A stretch of DNA of 39,750 nt from Mucilaginibacter psychrotolerans. GTDB taxonomy: Bacteria; Bacteroidota; Bacteroidia; Sphingobacteriales; Sphingobacteriaceae. Under the pieces are notes generated by a model. It was given only the letters and a program-made list of their open reading frames with translations, was not told the origin of the DNA and searched no databases. Position 1 is the stretch's first letter. Each line of letters begins with the position of its first letter. Positions 23,872 through 32,005 of this stretch are shown here, in pieces. The stretch is from NCBI RefSeq assembly GCF_004519315.1, contig NZ_SOZE01000046.1, forward strand, positions 1 through 39,750, in the 5' to 3' direction. Position numbers and translations under genes: made by a program.

Positions 23872-24633
23872 TCATTGTTTTAATTTATCTAAAAACACCG
23901 TTAGGTATTTATTGAATTCCTCCGGATGCTCCATCATGGGTGCGTGCCCGCATTTATCTATCCAGTATAAATGCGAGTTGGGCAGCAGCTCGTTAAACTC
24001 AAGGGCAACCTCGGGCGGCGTAATTTTATCGTCTCTACCCCATATTAACGCAACAGGCATGGTTATCTTGCGCAGGTCGTCTTTCATATTATGGCGGATG
24101 GCCGATTTTGCCATGGCCAGTATGCGTATTACCTTGGCGCGGTCGTTAATATTGGCGTAAACCTCGTCAACCATCTCCTTTGTAGCTACGGCAGGGTCGT
24201 AAAATGTATATTCTACTTTACTTTTCACAAACTCATAGTTCTCGCGCCGAGGGAACGAACCGCCGAAAGCATTCTCGTACAAACCCGAGCTACCCGTTAA
24301 AACAAGGGCCTTTACATACCCGGGATGAGATAAAACGTATATCAAACCAACATGCCCGCCAAGGGAATTGCCAAGCATGGTTATTCTCGTGAGCTTTTTG
24401 AACCTGATAAATTTATGCACGAATTTAGAAAGTGCTTTTACACCGGTAGTTAAAATCGGCATATCGTAGATAGGCAAAATAGGGATGATAACTCTGTAGT
24501 GCGGACTGAACTCCTCTATCACCTTCTCCCAGTTGCTCAACGCACCCATAAGGCCGTGCAACAGCAACAGCGGCTCGCCTTCGCCATGTTCTACGTATGT
24601 AAATCCCTTTTCTTCTTTCAGTACAAAATTCAT
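23872..24633 (-). CDS. Alpha/beta hydrolase
   Basis: A 253-residue cytoplasmic enzyme. HGLMGALSNW (oxyanion region, about 26-35), the nucleophile elbow MLGNSLGGHVGL (Ser about 94), the acid in IWGRDDKITPP (Asp about 201) and the His in DKCGHAPMMEHPEEF (about 230) make a complete catalytic triad. Substrate cannot be inferred. It lies 3 bp before the CBS gene and forms an operon with it, as in related genomes. Confidence 0.88.
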   Translation of the reverse strand: MNFVLKEEKGFTYVEHGEGEPLLLLHGLMGALSNWEKVIEEFSPHYRVIIPILPIYDMPILTTGVKALSKFVHKFIRFKKLTRITMLGNSLGGHVGLIYVLSHPGYVKALVLTGSSGLYENAFGGSFPRRENYEFVKSKVEYTFYDPAVATKEMVDEVYANINDRAKVIRILAMAKSAIRHNMKDDLRKITMPVALIWGRDDKITPPEVALEFNELLPNSHLYWIDKCGHAPMMEHPEEFNKYLTVFLDKLKQ

Positions 24634-24757
24634 AATTCCTGCTTAAAATGTGGCTTTAAACCCGTGCAGACCGTTTTTCATTTCAGTCTGAAAAGCTGTA
24701 AATACCACCGTAAATTTAGTTTATTAGGGTTTACCTGCAACAATTTTAAGAATTAAA

Positions 24758-25207
24758 TTATCCTAACAGTTGTTTAACAACTTCAGACACCGTTTTGCCA
24801 TCGGCCTGGCCGGCAAGCTCTTTATTGGCAACGCCCATTACCCGGCCCATGTCTTTTACAGAGGTTACGCCCAGGCGACCAATTACCTCTTGTATGTACC
24901 CTTCAATCTCAAAACGCGTCATTTGCTGGGGCAGATATGGCTCTATCACATACATCTCTGCCATCTCCACTTCGTACAGGTCTTGGCGGTTTTGAGCCTT
25001 GTAAATATCTGCCGATTCTTTACGTTGCTTGATTAGTTTTTGAAGCACTTTTATCTCGGCTTCCTTGGTTAATTCTTCGGCAGCGCCTTTTTCGGTTTTA
25101 GCCAGCAGCAAAGCCGATTTAATGGCACGCAGCCCCCGTAAACGATCTGGCTGTTTAGCTAGCATCGCTTGCTTGATATCCTGGTCTATTTGTGTAATGA
25201 GTGACAT
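24758..25207 (-). CDS. GatB/YqeY-domain protein
   Basis: A 149-residue helical protein. It starts LITQIDQDIKQAMLAKQPDRL and has YLPQQMTRFEIEGYIQEVI and VKDMGRVMGVAN, classic YqeY features. The domain equals the tail of the amidotransferase subunit GatB that contacts tRNA; the free-standing protein's role is unclear. It is monocistronic by spacing. Confidence 0.92.
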   Translation of the reverse strand: MSLITQIDQDIKQAMLAKQPDRLRGLRAIKSALLLAKTEKGAAEELTKEAEIKVLQKLIKQRKESADIYKAQNRQDLYEVEMAEMYVIEPYLPQQMTRFEIEGYIQEVIGRLGVTSVKDMGRVMGVANKELAGQADGKTVSEVVKQLLG

Positions 25208-25214
25208 ATGTTAA

Positions 25215-25384
25215 TTGTGAATGAGTGAGTTATTGAATGAGTGATTTTTATTTCGGAATTCGGATGTTCGATTTCGGATTTATTTTTTTCGGATGTCGGA
25301 TTTACTTTCTCTCATTTGCACATTTGCACATCTGAAATTTGCAAATCCATTTTTCATCTGCGCATCTGAAATCTGCACATCTAC
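25215..25384 (-). repeat. Repeat-filled gap with two copies of repeat A
   Basis: On the minus strand the SDR stop TAG is followed at once by ATGTGCAGATTTCAG ATGCGCAGATG and, a few bases on, by a second copy (GCAAATTTCAGATGTGCAAATG, here split as GCAAATTTCAG and ATGTGCAAATG). Copies span 25313-25384. Next to it (25215-25300) are GAATGAGTGA words and five to six TCGGAT words, like the sequence after nuoH. The gap between SDR and yqeY thus consists almost entirely of short repeats. Confidence 0.6.
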
Positions 25385-25385
25385 C

Positions 25386-26144
25386 CTACCCCCTATATAT
25401 ATTAGTTGCCGTTGCCTGTGCGGTTGGCATAATAACAATATCGTTGATATTTACATGGGCCGGGCGCGATGCCACAAACCAGATGGTTTCGGCGATATCC
25501 TGCGCCACCAGCGGCTCAAACCCATCGTACACTTTTTTGGCGCGTTCTTTATCGCCTTTAAATCGCACTTCGCTAAACTCGGTTTCTACTGCGCCGGGGT
25601 GTACTGCCGTTACCTTAATGCCGTGGTTCAGCAAATCCAGCCGCATGCCTTTATTTAAAGCATCTACAGCGTGCTTGGTAGCGCAATATACATTGCCATT
25701 AGGGTAAACTTCTTTACCCGCTATCGAACCCAGGTTGATGATATGCCCAAAGCCGTTATCAATCATCCAGTTGCTTACCACGCGACTTACGTACAGCAGG
25801 CCCTTAATATTGGTATCAATCATGGTTTCCCAATCATCGTAGTTGCCTTTATCGATGGGGTCGAGCCCCTGACTAAGGCCTGCGTTGTTAACCAATACGT
25901 CTACCTGTTTCCATTCTTCGGGCAAGCCCTGCAGGTTTTCTATCACCTGCTCCTTGTTGCGTACATCGAAGCAGGAAATAGCCACCTCCACGTTATATTT
26001 CTCGTTCAGCAAAAGTGCCAGACGCTCTAAACGCTGCATGCGGCGGCCCGTAAGTATCAGGTTATAACCCTCGCGGGCAAACGTATGTGCGCAAGCTTCA
26101 CCTATCCCGGCGGTTGCCCCTGTAATTAATGCAATCTTTGCCAT
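25386..26144 (-). CDS. SDR-family NAD(P)-dependent oxidoreductase
   Basis: A 252-residue classical short-chain dehydrogenase. TGATAGIGEACA (cofactor loop, about 7-18), GRRM suggesting NADP preference, NNAG, LGSIAG with catalytic Ser, and YCATKHAVD with Tyr-x-x-x-Lys are present. The sequence resembles YdfG-type serine/3-hydroxy acid dehydrogenases (HPGAVETEFSEVRFKGD), but the substrate is not certain. The stop codon is fused to repeat A. Confidence 0.9.
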   Translation of the reverse strand: MAKIALITGATAGIGEACAHTFAREGYNLILTGRRMQRLERLALLLNEKYNVEVAISCFDVRNKEQVIENLQGLPEEWKQVDVLVNNAGLSQGLDPIDKGNYDDWETMIDTNIKGLLYVSRVVSNWMIDNGFGHIINLGSIAGKEVYPNGNVYCATKHAVDALNKGMRLDLLNHGIKVTAVHPGAVETEFSEVRFKGDKERAKKVYDGFEPLVAQDIAETIWFVASRPAHVNINDIVIMPTAQATATNIYRG

Positions 26145-26194
26145 AGGTTATGTAACTATCCGCAGCGAAATTATGTTTTATTTTTGGATAAGAT

Positions 26195-26315
26195 GTCTGA
26201 ATCAGAATTTTCAAAATTTTAGAATGAACAGAATGCACGCGCAAAACGCAACCAATCGGCAAGTCATTTGCCCGTCAAGCTACTATTCTGAAAATTCCTT
26301 AATTCTGATTCAGAC
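26195..26315. repeat. Inverted repeat between SDR start and porT stop
   Basis: GTCTGAATCAGAATT (26195-26209) and AATTCTGATTCAGAC (26301-26315) are exact complements; flanking bases extend the arms to about 31 bp with mismatches. The right arm ends in the first base of the porT stop codon complement, so the 3' end of porT mRNA could fold back over about 120 nt. The TCTGAATCAGAATT type of repeat recurs (degenerate form near 121-157). It may stabilise or end the porT transcript. Confidence 0.6.
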
Positions 26316-27052
26316 TATTCGAAATACAAACTAAACATTATCGTATGCAATGATAGCTTGCTGATGGGGGCCGAAAATGGGTGATTCTCGGGTACTAATA
26401 AGTTGCCGAAGGTGTTGGTTACTTTGATCTCCGGCGATAGCTTGAAATATTCGAAGTAAATATCAAAACCGAAACCAGCCTCGTAAGAAGAATAACTTTT
26501 GCTATTTCTTACGATTCGCTCAATCGGAGCGGTATTATCGCCATCTTTTTTGTTTCCTATGGAGCTGGAAAACTTTACGCCCCCAAGCAGGTAAGCGCGC
26601 AGGTTGCCTACCCTATCAGACTTCAACTTAAGCGATAGCGGAAAATCGACCGTGGTGGTTTGGATGGGCTTATCTATAGGGTCGGCAGTATTCTTAAAGG
26701 TGTAGCGCAACTTACGATCTGCAAATATAAGGGCAGGTGTGCTGCGTATCTCCAGGTGATCGGTAATACGGTAGCGGGCAATGAAGCCTACCGCAAAACC
26801 CGGTGTTGTTTTAGAACTAATGCTGGTAAGCGAATCGGTAACGTAGGCTTGGGCATCCGCATCATAAAAAGGCGCACGCCAGTTGGGTTGCTTTACTATC
26901 TTAAAATCGCTGCCGACGTAAGAAAAACTGAACCCCGCGCTGAAGTCGTTTTGGTCGGCCCCGCCACCCCATGCCGGCGAAAACTGTTGCGCACGCAGCA
27001 GGTTGCTGCAACACAAAAGTACCAGTAAGGCGGTTAGGTAGCGGTTTATCAT
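26315..27052 (-). CDS. porT: PorT-family type IX secretion protein
   Basis: A 245-residue protein with a signal peptide (about 1-21, LLRAQQ) and an eight-stranded-barrel-like pattern (PRT/OmpA-like beta barrel). Phrases SAGFSFSYVGSDFKIVKQPNW and LRAYLLGGVKFSSSIGNKKD, together with its place directly after ubiE, fit PorT, an outer membrane component needed for the Bacteroidota-specific type IX system for protein secretion and gliding. Its ATG overlaps the ubiE stop (ATGA), so translation is coupled. Confidence 0.82.
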   Translation of the reverse strand: MINRYLTALLVLLCCSNLLRAQQFSPAWGGGADQNDFSAGFSFSYVGSDFKIVKQPNWRAPFYDADAQAYVTDSLTSISSKTTPGFAVGFIARYRITDHLEIRSTPALIFADRKLRYTFKNTADPIDKPIQTTTVDFPLSLKLKSDRVGNLRAYLLGGVKFSSSIGNKKDGDNTAPIERIVRNSKSYSSYEAGFGFDIYFEYFKLSPEIKVTNTFGNLLVPENHPFSAPISKLSLHTIMFSLYFE

Positions 27053-27780
27053 TTAATACCTGTGTAGATGGAACAGATACCAAACGCTAAAGGGCGGCAT
27101 TTGGTATTTTTGAAACCTGCTTTTCCCATCATATCGGTAAAGGACTTACCATCGGGAAAAGCAGCTACAGATTCGGGGAGGTAAGTATATGCGCGCGCAT
27201 CCTTGCTAAAAAGCTTGCCTATGCCCGGCGTAACATAATTAAAATAAAATGCATACAGCTGTTTTATGGGGAATGCTTTGGGTTTAGAAAATTCCAGTAC
27301 TACAGCTTTACCACCCGGTTTAAGCACCCGTTGAATATCGGCCAGGCCGTCGCCCAGGTTTTCGAAATTGCGTACGCCGTAAGCCACGGTAACTGCATCA
27401 AACTCGTTTGCCTCAAATGGCAGTTTTTCCGAATCGCCCAGTTTTACTTCGAATTTATCAGACAGGTTGCGTTTCAGGATTTTCTGATCGGCAATATCCA
27501 GCATACCTCGCGAAATATCCACACCGATTATTTTTTTAGGCTTGAGGATAGAAAGCGCCTCAAAGGCAAAATCTCCGGTACCGGTAGCTACATCCAAAAT
27601 CAGCTGTGGTTTATCGGCTTTCAGTTCATTAATAGCTTTTTTGCGCCAGATAATATCGATACCCAACGACATGAAGTGATTCAGGAAATCGTAGGTTTTT
27701 GAGATGTTGTTAAACATATCGGCCACCTGCTCTTTTTTGGTGCCCTGCTGATCGTGGTACGGAGTTACGGTTTTGCTCAT
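27049..27780 (-). CDS. ubiE: Demethylmenaquinone methyltransferase (UbiE/MenG)
   Basis: The class I SAM enzyme performs the last methylation of menaquinone, the electron carrier used by complex I. LDVATGTGDFAFEAL (SAM motif), VDISRGMLDIADQKI and the AYGVRNFENL signature are present, as is VLKPGGKAVVLEFSKP. I chose the start at 27780 (MSKTVTPYHDQQGTKKEQVA, 243 residues) rather than 27846: family members begin here, and TATCTTTG (27793-27800, minus strand) is a -7 element that would place the mRNA start just before it. Confidence 0.92.
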   Translation of the reverse strand: MSKTVTPYHDQQGTKKEQVADMFNNISKTYDFLNHFMSLGIDIIWRKKAINELKADKPQLILDVATGTGDFAFEALSILKPKKIIGVDISRGMLDIADQKILKRNLSDKFEVKLGDSEKLPFEANEFDAVTVAYGVRNFENLGDGLADIQRVLKPGGKAVVLEFSKPKAFPIKQLYAFYFNYVTPGIGKLFSKDARAYTYLPESVAAFPDGKSFTDMMGKAGFKNTKCRPLAFGICSIYTGIK

Positions 27781-27792
27781 ATTAATTAAGGG

Positions 27793-27800
27793 CAAAGATA
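27793..27800 (-). promoter_or_regulatory. Candidate -7 element for ubiE-porT
   Basis: TATCTTTG on the minus strand equals TAnnTTTG. The start of transcription would fall about 7 nt before the ATG at 27780, giving a nearly leaderless mRNA. No clear -33 box is seen. Confidence 0.35.
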
Positions 27801-27990
27801 GGTTCTTTGCTCGGCTTTTTTCTATACCGACGGATTTGAAAACCATCGCTATACTTGAATTTACATTACCTTAACTATTTTGTGGCTAGCGGTTGCTCTC
27901 TATTAAAGATTCGATTACAAACAATTATTTCATTATGCGGTTTACGGCCCAGGTAAACTGCGTGCTATTCACGCAACCCACCATCCCAAT

Positions 27991-28039
27991 ATTAGCCTAA
28001 AAAGGCTAATTAAGGCATGATTAGCCCTTTTAGGCTAAT
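27991..28039 (+). promoter_or_regulatory. Paired 20-bp palindromic operators before the oxidoreductase operon
   Basis: ATTAGCCTAAAAAGGCTAAT (27991-28010) and ATTAGCCCTTTTAGGCTAAT (28020-28039) are each palindromes with 8-bp arms, and each is the near-complement of the other (one mismatch). Centres are 29 bp apart, close to three helical turns, which suits cooperative binding of two dimers on one DNA face. They lie 54-103 bp upstream of the likely -7 box. Probably the site of a dimeric sugar-responsive regulator encoded elsewhere; a stem-loop role is less likely since the pair is upstream of the promoter. Confidence 0.7.
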
Positions 28040-28069
28040 GTAACAAAACAATTATCCAGCCAGGATAGC

Positions 28070-28100
28070 TTTAAACTATTTAAATAAATTTATACCTTTC
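28070..28100 (+). promoter_or_regulatory. Probable promoter of the Gfo/Idh/MocA-DUF1080 operon
   Basis: TTTA (28070-28073), 19 nt, then TACCTTTC (28093-28100): three of four and seven... the -7 differs from TAnnTTTG only in its last base. Spacing is exact. A start near 28105 gives a leader of about 40 nt. The operator pair lies just upstream. Confidence 0.45.
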
Positions 28101-28145
28101 GCCTTCCATATCTAAACACACAAAACCATACTTATCGTTCCAATC

Positions 28146-29516
28146 ATGAAAGAAAACAACGAAGCATCGCGCAGAGGGTTCCTTAAAAAACTGGCCACTA
28201 CCGCAGCGGCGGCCACTGTTGGCAGCAATTTAATAGCAGCCGAAAATATTGGCAGCTTTCATTACCTAAAACAGCAATACAACCGCATCGGCGCTAACGA
28301 CCAGGTGAACATTGCGCTTATCGGTGCCGGAGGCATGGGTACTTCAGATACCCAAACAGCCCTGCAAGTGCCAGGCGTGAAGCTGGTTGCCGTATGCGAT
28401 TTATATGATGGCCGCCTTGCCGATGCTAAGAAAAAATGGGGTGCCGATATTTTCACTACCAAAATCTATAAAGAAATACTGAACCGCAAAGACGTTGATG
28501 CCGTTATTATTGCCACGCCCGATCATTGGCACCAACAAATTTCAGTAGATGCCATGCACGCCGGTAAGCACGTTTACTGCGAAAAACCGATGGTACACTC
28601 CGTAATGGAAGGCCCTGCGGTAATAAAAGCACAGCAGGAAACCGGCAAGGTTTTCCAGGTAGGTAGCCAGGGGGTGTCGTCGCTTGGGAACGAGAAAGCC
28701 AAAGAGCTTTTAAAAAGCGGTGCCATTGGCGAACTGAACTACGCTGAAGGCTTTTGGGCACGCCGTGGCGCTGTAGAAGTTTGGCAATACCCCATCCCTG
28801 ACGATGCGTCTACCCAAACCGTTGATTGGGAAACATATGTAAGCAACACCCAAAAACGCCCGTTCGATAGCAAAAGGTTCTTCCGCTGGAGAAATTATAC
28901 TGATTATGGCACCGGCATGGCTGGCGATTTATTCGTACACCTGTTCAGCAGCCTGCACTTCATCACCGGCTCTATGGGCCCTAATAAAATCTACGCATCG
29001 GGCGGTTTACGCTACTGGAACGATGGCCGCGAAGTGCCTGACGTTTTGCTGGGCACATTTGATTATGCCAAGGCTGCGGCCCACCCGGCGTTTAACCTAA
29101 GTTTACGCTGCAACTTTGTGGATGGCACCAGCGGCACCACCTACTTAAAATTGGTAGGCAGCGAAGGATCGATGGATATTACCTGGGATAGCGTTACCCT
29201 TAAACGCAACAAAACCATTGATAATACCGACCCATTCTACATCGAAAAAATGAAGGCCATGGGCCAAACAACCAGCGGACGCAAAATGATGCTCCCGCCC
29301 GAGCAAATTACTTACGATGCCGAAAAAGGCTACCTGGGCGGCCCTTACGACCACATGAATAATTTCATTAACGCTATACGTACCAATGGCAAAGTTGCCG
29401 AAGATGCCATTTTTGGCTACCGTGCGGCTGCTCCTGCCCTGCTTTGCAACGATAGCTACTTTAAAAACGCCCCAATGTTTTGGGATCCCGAGAAAATGAA
29501 AATGATAAAAGCATAA
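28146..29516 (+). CDS. Gfo/Idh/MocA-family oxidoreductase with Tat signal
   Basis: The 456-residue protein carries a twin-arginine signal (ASRRGFLKKLATTAAAATVG, residues 8-27), so it is exported folded with its nucleotide. The Rossmann motif IALIGAGGMGTSD (about 56-68), IIATPDHWHQQISVDAMHAG and CEKPMVHSV (with catalytic Lys of the EKP motif) mark the Gfo/Idh/MocA family. The C-terminal domain is the long variant common in Bacteroidota. From the neighbouring DUF1080 gene, a role in oxidising or reducing the 3-position of glycosides is likely. Confidence 0.92.
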   Translation: MKENNEASRRGFLKKLATTAAAATVGSNLIAAENIGSFHYLKQQYNRIGANDQVNIALIGAGGMGTSDTQTALQVPGVKLVAVCDLYDGRLADAKKKWGADIFTTKIYKEILNRKDVDAVIIATPDHWHQQISVDAMHAGKHVYCEKPMVHSVMEGPAVIKAQQETGKVFQVGSQGVSSLGNEKAKELLKSGAIGELNYAEGFWARRGAVEVWQYPIPDDASTQTVDWETYVSNTQKRPFDSKRFFRWRNYTDYGTGMAGDLFVHLFSSLHFITGSMGPNKIYASGGLRYWNDGREVPDVLLGTFDYAKAAAHPAFNLSLRCNFVDGTSGTTYLKLVGSEGSMDITWDSVTLKRNKTIDNTDPFYIEKMKAMGQTTSGRKMMLPPEQITYDAEKGYLGGPYDHMNNFINAIRTNGKVAEDAIFGYRAAAPALLCNDSYFKNAPMFWDPEKMKMIKA

Positions 29517-29526
29517 CTAATACCGA

Positions 29527-30270
29527 ATGAAACACCCAATAACAATACTCAGCATAGCCGCCGCACTTACCTGCGCGATAGGCGCGCAAACCTATGCATC
29601 AAAAGTTGACCACCCGAAGCCGGTAAAGAAATATGTTGTAAAGAAAGCACCCTGGGTTAGTCTCTTTAATGGCAAGGATTTAACAGGCTGGCACGCCTTC
29701 AACAAAACCGTACCACCGCAAAACTGGCAGATTGAGGATGGCGCACTGGTTTGCCTCGGTGCGGTAAAAGGCACCGATACCGGCGGCGATATTGTGAGCG
29801 ATAAACAATACGCTAATTTTGAGCTGGCCTGGGAATGGAAGATAGATAAAGGTAGCAATAGCGGCGTGCTTTATCACGTACAGGAAGGCCCTGGCTTTAC
29901 CGCCACTTATTTAACCGGACCCGAGTACCAGATAATAGATGATATTAACTGGGTGCCCGATATTTTAGAAGAGTGGCAAAAAACCGGTGCCGATTATGCC
30001 ATGACCATCCCTAACGGCAACAAGAAACTGATGCCTGTTGGCGAGTGGAACACCAGCCGCATCATTTTCAACAAAGGCCATGTAGAGCATTGGTTAAATG
30101 GCAAAAAAATACTGGAATTTACTGCCTGGAGCCCCGAATGGGAAAAGAAAAAAGCCGAAGGCAAATGGAAGGACCATCCTGAATACGGTTTGGCCAAACT
30201 AGGCCACATTGCCCTGCAGGATCATGGGCATAAAGCTTATTTTAAGAATATCCGGGTAAGAGAGCTATAA
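29527..30270 (+). CDS. DUF1080 (3-keto-disaccharide hydrolase-type) exported protein
   Basis: A 247-residue protein with a signal peptide (about 1-24) and a jelly-roll domain from about 43. WVSLFNGKDLTGWHAFN, the phrase YANFELAWEWKID and KGSNSGVLYHVQEG are DUF1080 hallmarks; the His/Asp/Glu residues in these loops may bind the sugar or metal. DUF1080 proteins cleave 3-keto-glycosides made by Gfo/Idh/MocA partners, which fits the gene 10 bp upstream. Together they probably work in the periplasm as an oxidise-then-cleave pair. Confidence 0.9.
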   Translation: MKHPITILSIAAALTCAIGAQTYASKVDHPKPVKKYVVKKAPWVSLFNGKDLTGWHAFNKTVPPQNWQIEDGALVCLGAVKGTDTGGDIVSDKQYANFELAWEWKIDKGSNSGVLYHVQEGPGFTATYLTGPEYQIIDDINWVPDILEEWQKTGADYAMTIPNGNKKLMPVGEWNTSRIIFNKGHVEHWLNGKKILEFTAWSPEWEKKKAEGKWKDHPEYGLAKLGHIALQDHGHKAYFKNIRVREL

Positions 30271-30289
30271 TAATTAGCCTATGAATAAG

Positions 30290-30333
30290 AAAAGCAGGGC
30301 TTGCGGTACGATGTGCCGATAGCCCTGCTTTTT
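30290..30333 (+). terminator. Intrinsic terminator of the oxidoreductase-DUF1080 operon
   Basis: AAAAGCAGGGCT (30290-30301) pairs perfectly with AGCCCTGCTTTT (30321-30332), the inner 19 nt can pair partly, and T residues follow. It lies 20 bp after the DUF1080 stop codon. The rest of the gap to 30553 shows no gene. Confidence 0.9.
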
Positions 30334-30553
30334 GTTTATAAGCCAAAGGCACTACGCTCCGGGGCCGGTACACCGCCAATCAGGTTTATTGATGAACCAT
30401 CAGCCGATATTGATAACTCGTCGATTGATAACTGCCTTTCGTATCAAACAGCCTATCGCCAACACGTATTTGTCGACTACCGCACCCCTTTCGTCTAAAA
30501 CTTTTGCCCGGCGCTTTGGGTAATAACATCTTTGCGGCATAAACACAGTCGCA

Positions 30554-31309
30554 ATGCTCCGCCAAAAAGATTTCACCATCATCCTTATCCGCCTTTTACT
30601 GGGCTATATATTTTTATCTGCCGGTTTGTGTAAGCTCACCCACGGACATTTTGGGCAAATTATAGGCCCGCCCCTATTGGAAGATACTTTGGCCAAATAT
30701 GGGCTTGGCTTATTTGCCCGGATAGTGGCAATTACGCAGGTGGTTTGCGGTACATTGTTGTTATCGCAGCGCTTTAGCACCATTGGGGCGGTTATGCTGC
30801 TGCCTATGAACCTATCCATACTGGCGGTAACCATTTCTATGCATTGGGTGGGCACACCCTACGTAAACGGTTTCTTCATCGTGCTCAATATCGCCCTGCT
30901 GCTGTACGACTGGCATAAACTAAAAGTACTCATTAACCCGGTTTTGTCTGCCGAAGCAAGGCCAACGGCTTTAGATGCATATAATCAAAACGTCTTCAAT
31001 ATTGCGGGAACTACTTTTGCAGTGGCTGCCCTTGTTGCTTCGCGCTTCAGCGTTGCCTTTACCAACGTATTTGCCATAGCGGCATTTGCGGCTATGGGCT
31101 ACAGTGTAATACAGGTAAAAGCCATCACCAAAATGCAGGCCCTGGTAGTTGCCCTGGTCATTTTAAACATGATTATTATTACCCTTGCAAGTTTGTTGGG
31201 CACGATTGCCCAGAAGTTGGTACTGTTCAATACCCTGTTGATTTTTGCGCTCTTTGCGGCATCGTTCATCAAGTTACCCAAGCGGAAAATTTTACCAGTA
31301 GCGCAATAG
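30554..31309 (+). CDS. DoxX-like integral membrane protein
   Basis: A 251-residue protein with about seven hydrophobic helices. The first part, IRLLLGYIFLSAGLCKLTHG (about 12-31), and GTLLLSQRFSTIGAVMLLPM resemble DoxX/DoxD-type four-helix proteins of electron transport or stress; the last three helices are an extension. Function is unknown. It is a single gene with a weak terminator after it. Confidence 0.65.
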   Translation: MLRQKDFTIILIRLLLGYIFLSAGLCKLTHGHFGQIIGPPLLEDTLAKYGLGLFARIVAITQVVCGTLLLSQRFSTIGAVMLLPMNLSILAVTISMHWVGTPYVNGFFIVLNIALLLYDWHKLKVLINPVLSAEARPTALDAYNQNVFNIAGTTFAVAALVASRFSVAFTNVFAIAAFAAMGYSVIQVKAITKMQALVVALVILNMIIITLASLLGTIAQKLVLFNTLLIFALFAASFIKLPKRKILPVAQ

Positions 31310-31314
31310 CCTAT

Positions 31315-31363
31315 AACCAAAAAGGGAGCGCAACAGAATGCGCTAATCTTTTTGATTGGTGTT
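31315..31363 (+). terminator. Terminator after the DoxX-like gene
   Basis: ACCAAAAAG ... CTTTTTGATTGGT form outer arms around an inner AGCGCA (31327-31332) and TGCGCT (31339-31344) stem. T residues follow the inner hairpin. The outer arms are symmetric, so it could also stop transcripts from the toxin gene on the other strand. Confidence 0.6.
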
Positions 31364-31411
31364 TATATCATGCCGCTGTTGTCAATAAGCCTAACGATAT
31401 CGAGACAATCA

Positions 31412-31780
31412 CTAATTGTTTGTAGGTTTTTTCAAACCCATTGAAGAAAGAACATCGTCTTTTAATTTAACCGCAGCTTTCTTTTTTATTGTCTCAACTT
31501 CACTTTTATCGAAAATTGTCAGAAGCAGTATCTCAGTTCCTCCTTCCGTTTGGCGGAGTAGGTAGTACATTACTCTAAATCCACCGCTTTTTCCCTTTCC
31601 TTTGCTGGGATCGCTCCATCTAACTTTATAAATACCTTCTCCATAAGGCTCCCCTAAATGAGGGTTCTCTATCAAAGCCGATTCAAGCGAAAGAACACTT
31701 TCTTTTAAAGTTTTATACTTTTTGGCTAAGGGTTTCAAGCTTTTCTTGAACTCGGGCGAGTAATAGACTGAATTACTCAT
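31412..31780 (-). CDS. RelE/ParE-family toxin
   Basis: A 122-residue protein of type II toxin-antitoxin systems. SVYYSPEFKKSLKPLAKKY and the IYKVRWSDPSKGKGKSGGFR stretch followed by VMYYLLR, then LLLTIFDKSEV, match the RelE/ParE fold, which cleaves mRNA on the ribosome or poisons gyrase. Basic residues in the middle fit a ribosome-acting toxin, but ParE activity is not excluded. It overlaps the antitoxin by 8 bp. Confidence 0.85.
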   Translation of the reverse strand: MSNSVYYSPEFKKSLKPLAKKYKTLKESVLSLESALIENPHLGEPYGEGIYKVRWSDPSKGKGKSGGFRVMYYLLRQTEGGTEILLLTIFDKSEVETIKKKAAVKLKDDVLSSMGLKKPTNN

Positions 31781-31979
31781 CCCACAACTCGTCGAAGCTT
31801 AGTGGCTTAAGTTTGCCTTCCCGGATAAGCCGGGCTTCCTTTAAACTCTGGTTGAGCGATACCTGCTCCTCTTTAGATAGTTCGCTGGAATCGGCAATAA
31901 TAACGCCGCCCTTGCTTTTTATCAATTGCGACAGCTCTGCAGCTTTTGCGTCGGAAATATCAATTGTTAGGGTTGTCAT
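31773..31979 (-). CDS. Antitoxin of the RelE/ParE-type pair
   Basis: A 68-residue acidic protein (MTTLTIDISDAKAAELSQLI; ending LKPLSFDELWDE). The C-terminal half is rich in charged helices, as expected for the toxin-wrapping arm; the N-terminus has no clear DNA-binding fold. It comes first in the pair and overlaps the toxin start, so translation is coupled. TATATTTG (31997-32004, minus strand) is a -7 box 18 bp upstream. Confidence 0.82.
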   Translation of the reverse strand: MTTLTIDISDAKAAELSQLIKSKGGVIIADSSELSKEEQVSLNQSLKEARLIREGKLKPLSFDELWDE

Positions 31980-31996
31980 TTATATCGTGGTATAAT

Positions 31997-32004
31997 CAAA
32001 TATA
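31997..32004 (-). promoter_or_regulatory. -7 element of the toxin-antitoxin operon
   Basis: TATATTTG, a full match to TAnnTTTG, with a likely mRNA start 7-10 nt before the antitoxin ATG. The site touches the T-run of the terminator at 32006-32039, and TATAATCAAATATA (31991-32004) is a small palindrome that could serve autoregulation. Confidence 0.5.
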
Positions 32005-32005
32005 A

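Noticed and set aside
25293..25658. Plus-strand ORFs over the SDR 3' end
   Set aside because: They translate repeat A copies and then the antisense of the SDR gene.
30301..30523. Two plus-strand ORFs after the DUF1080 gene
   Set aside because: They begin inside or next to the terminator hairpin, overlap each other in different frames and show no family or ribosome site.
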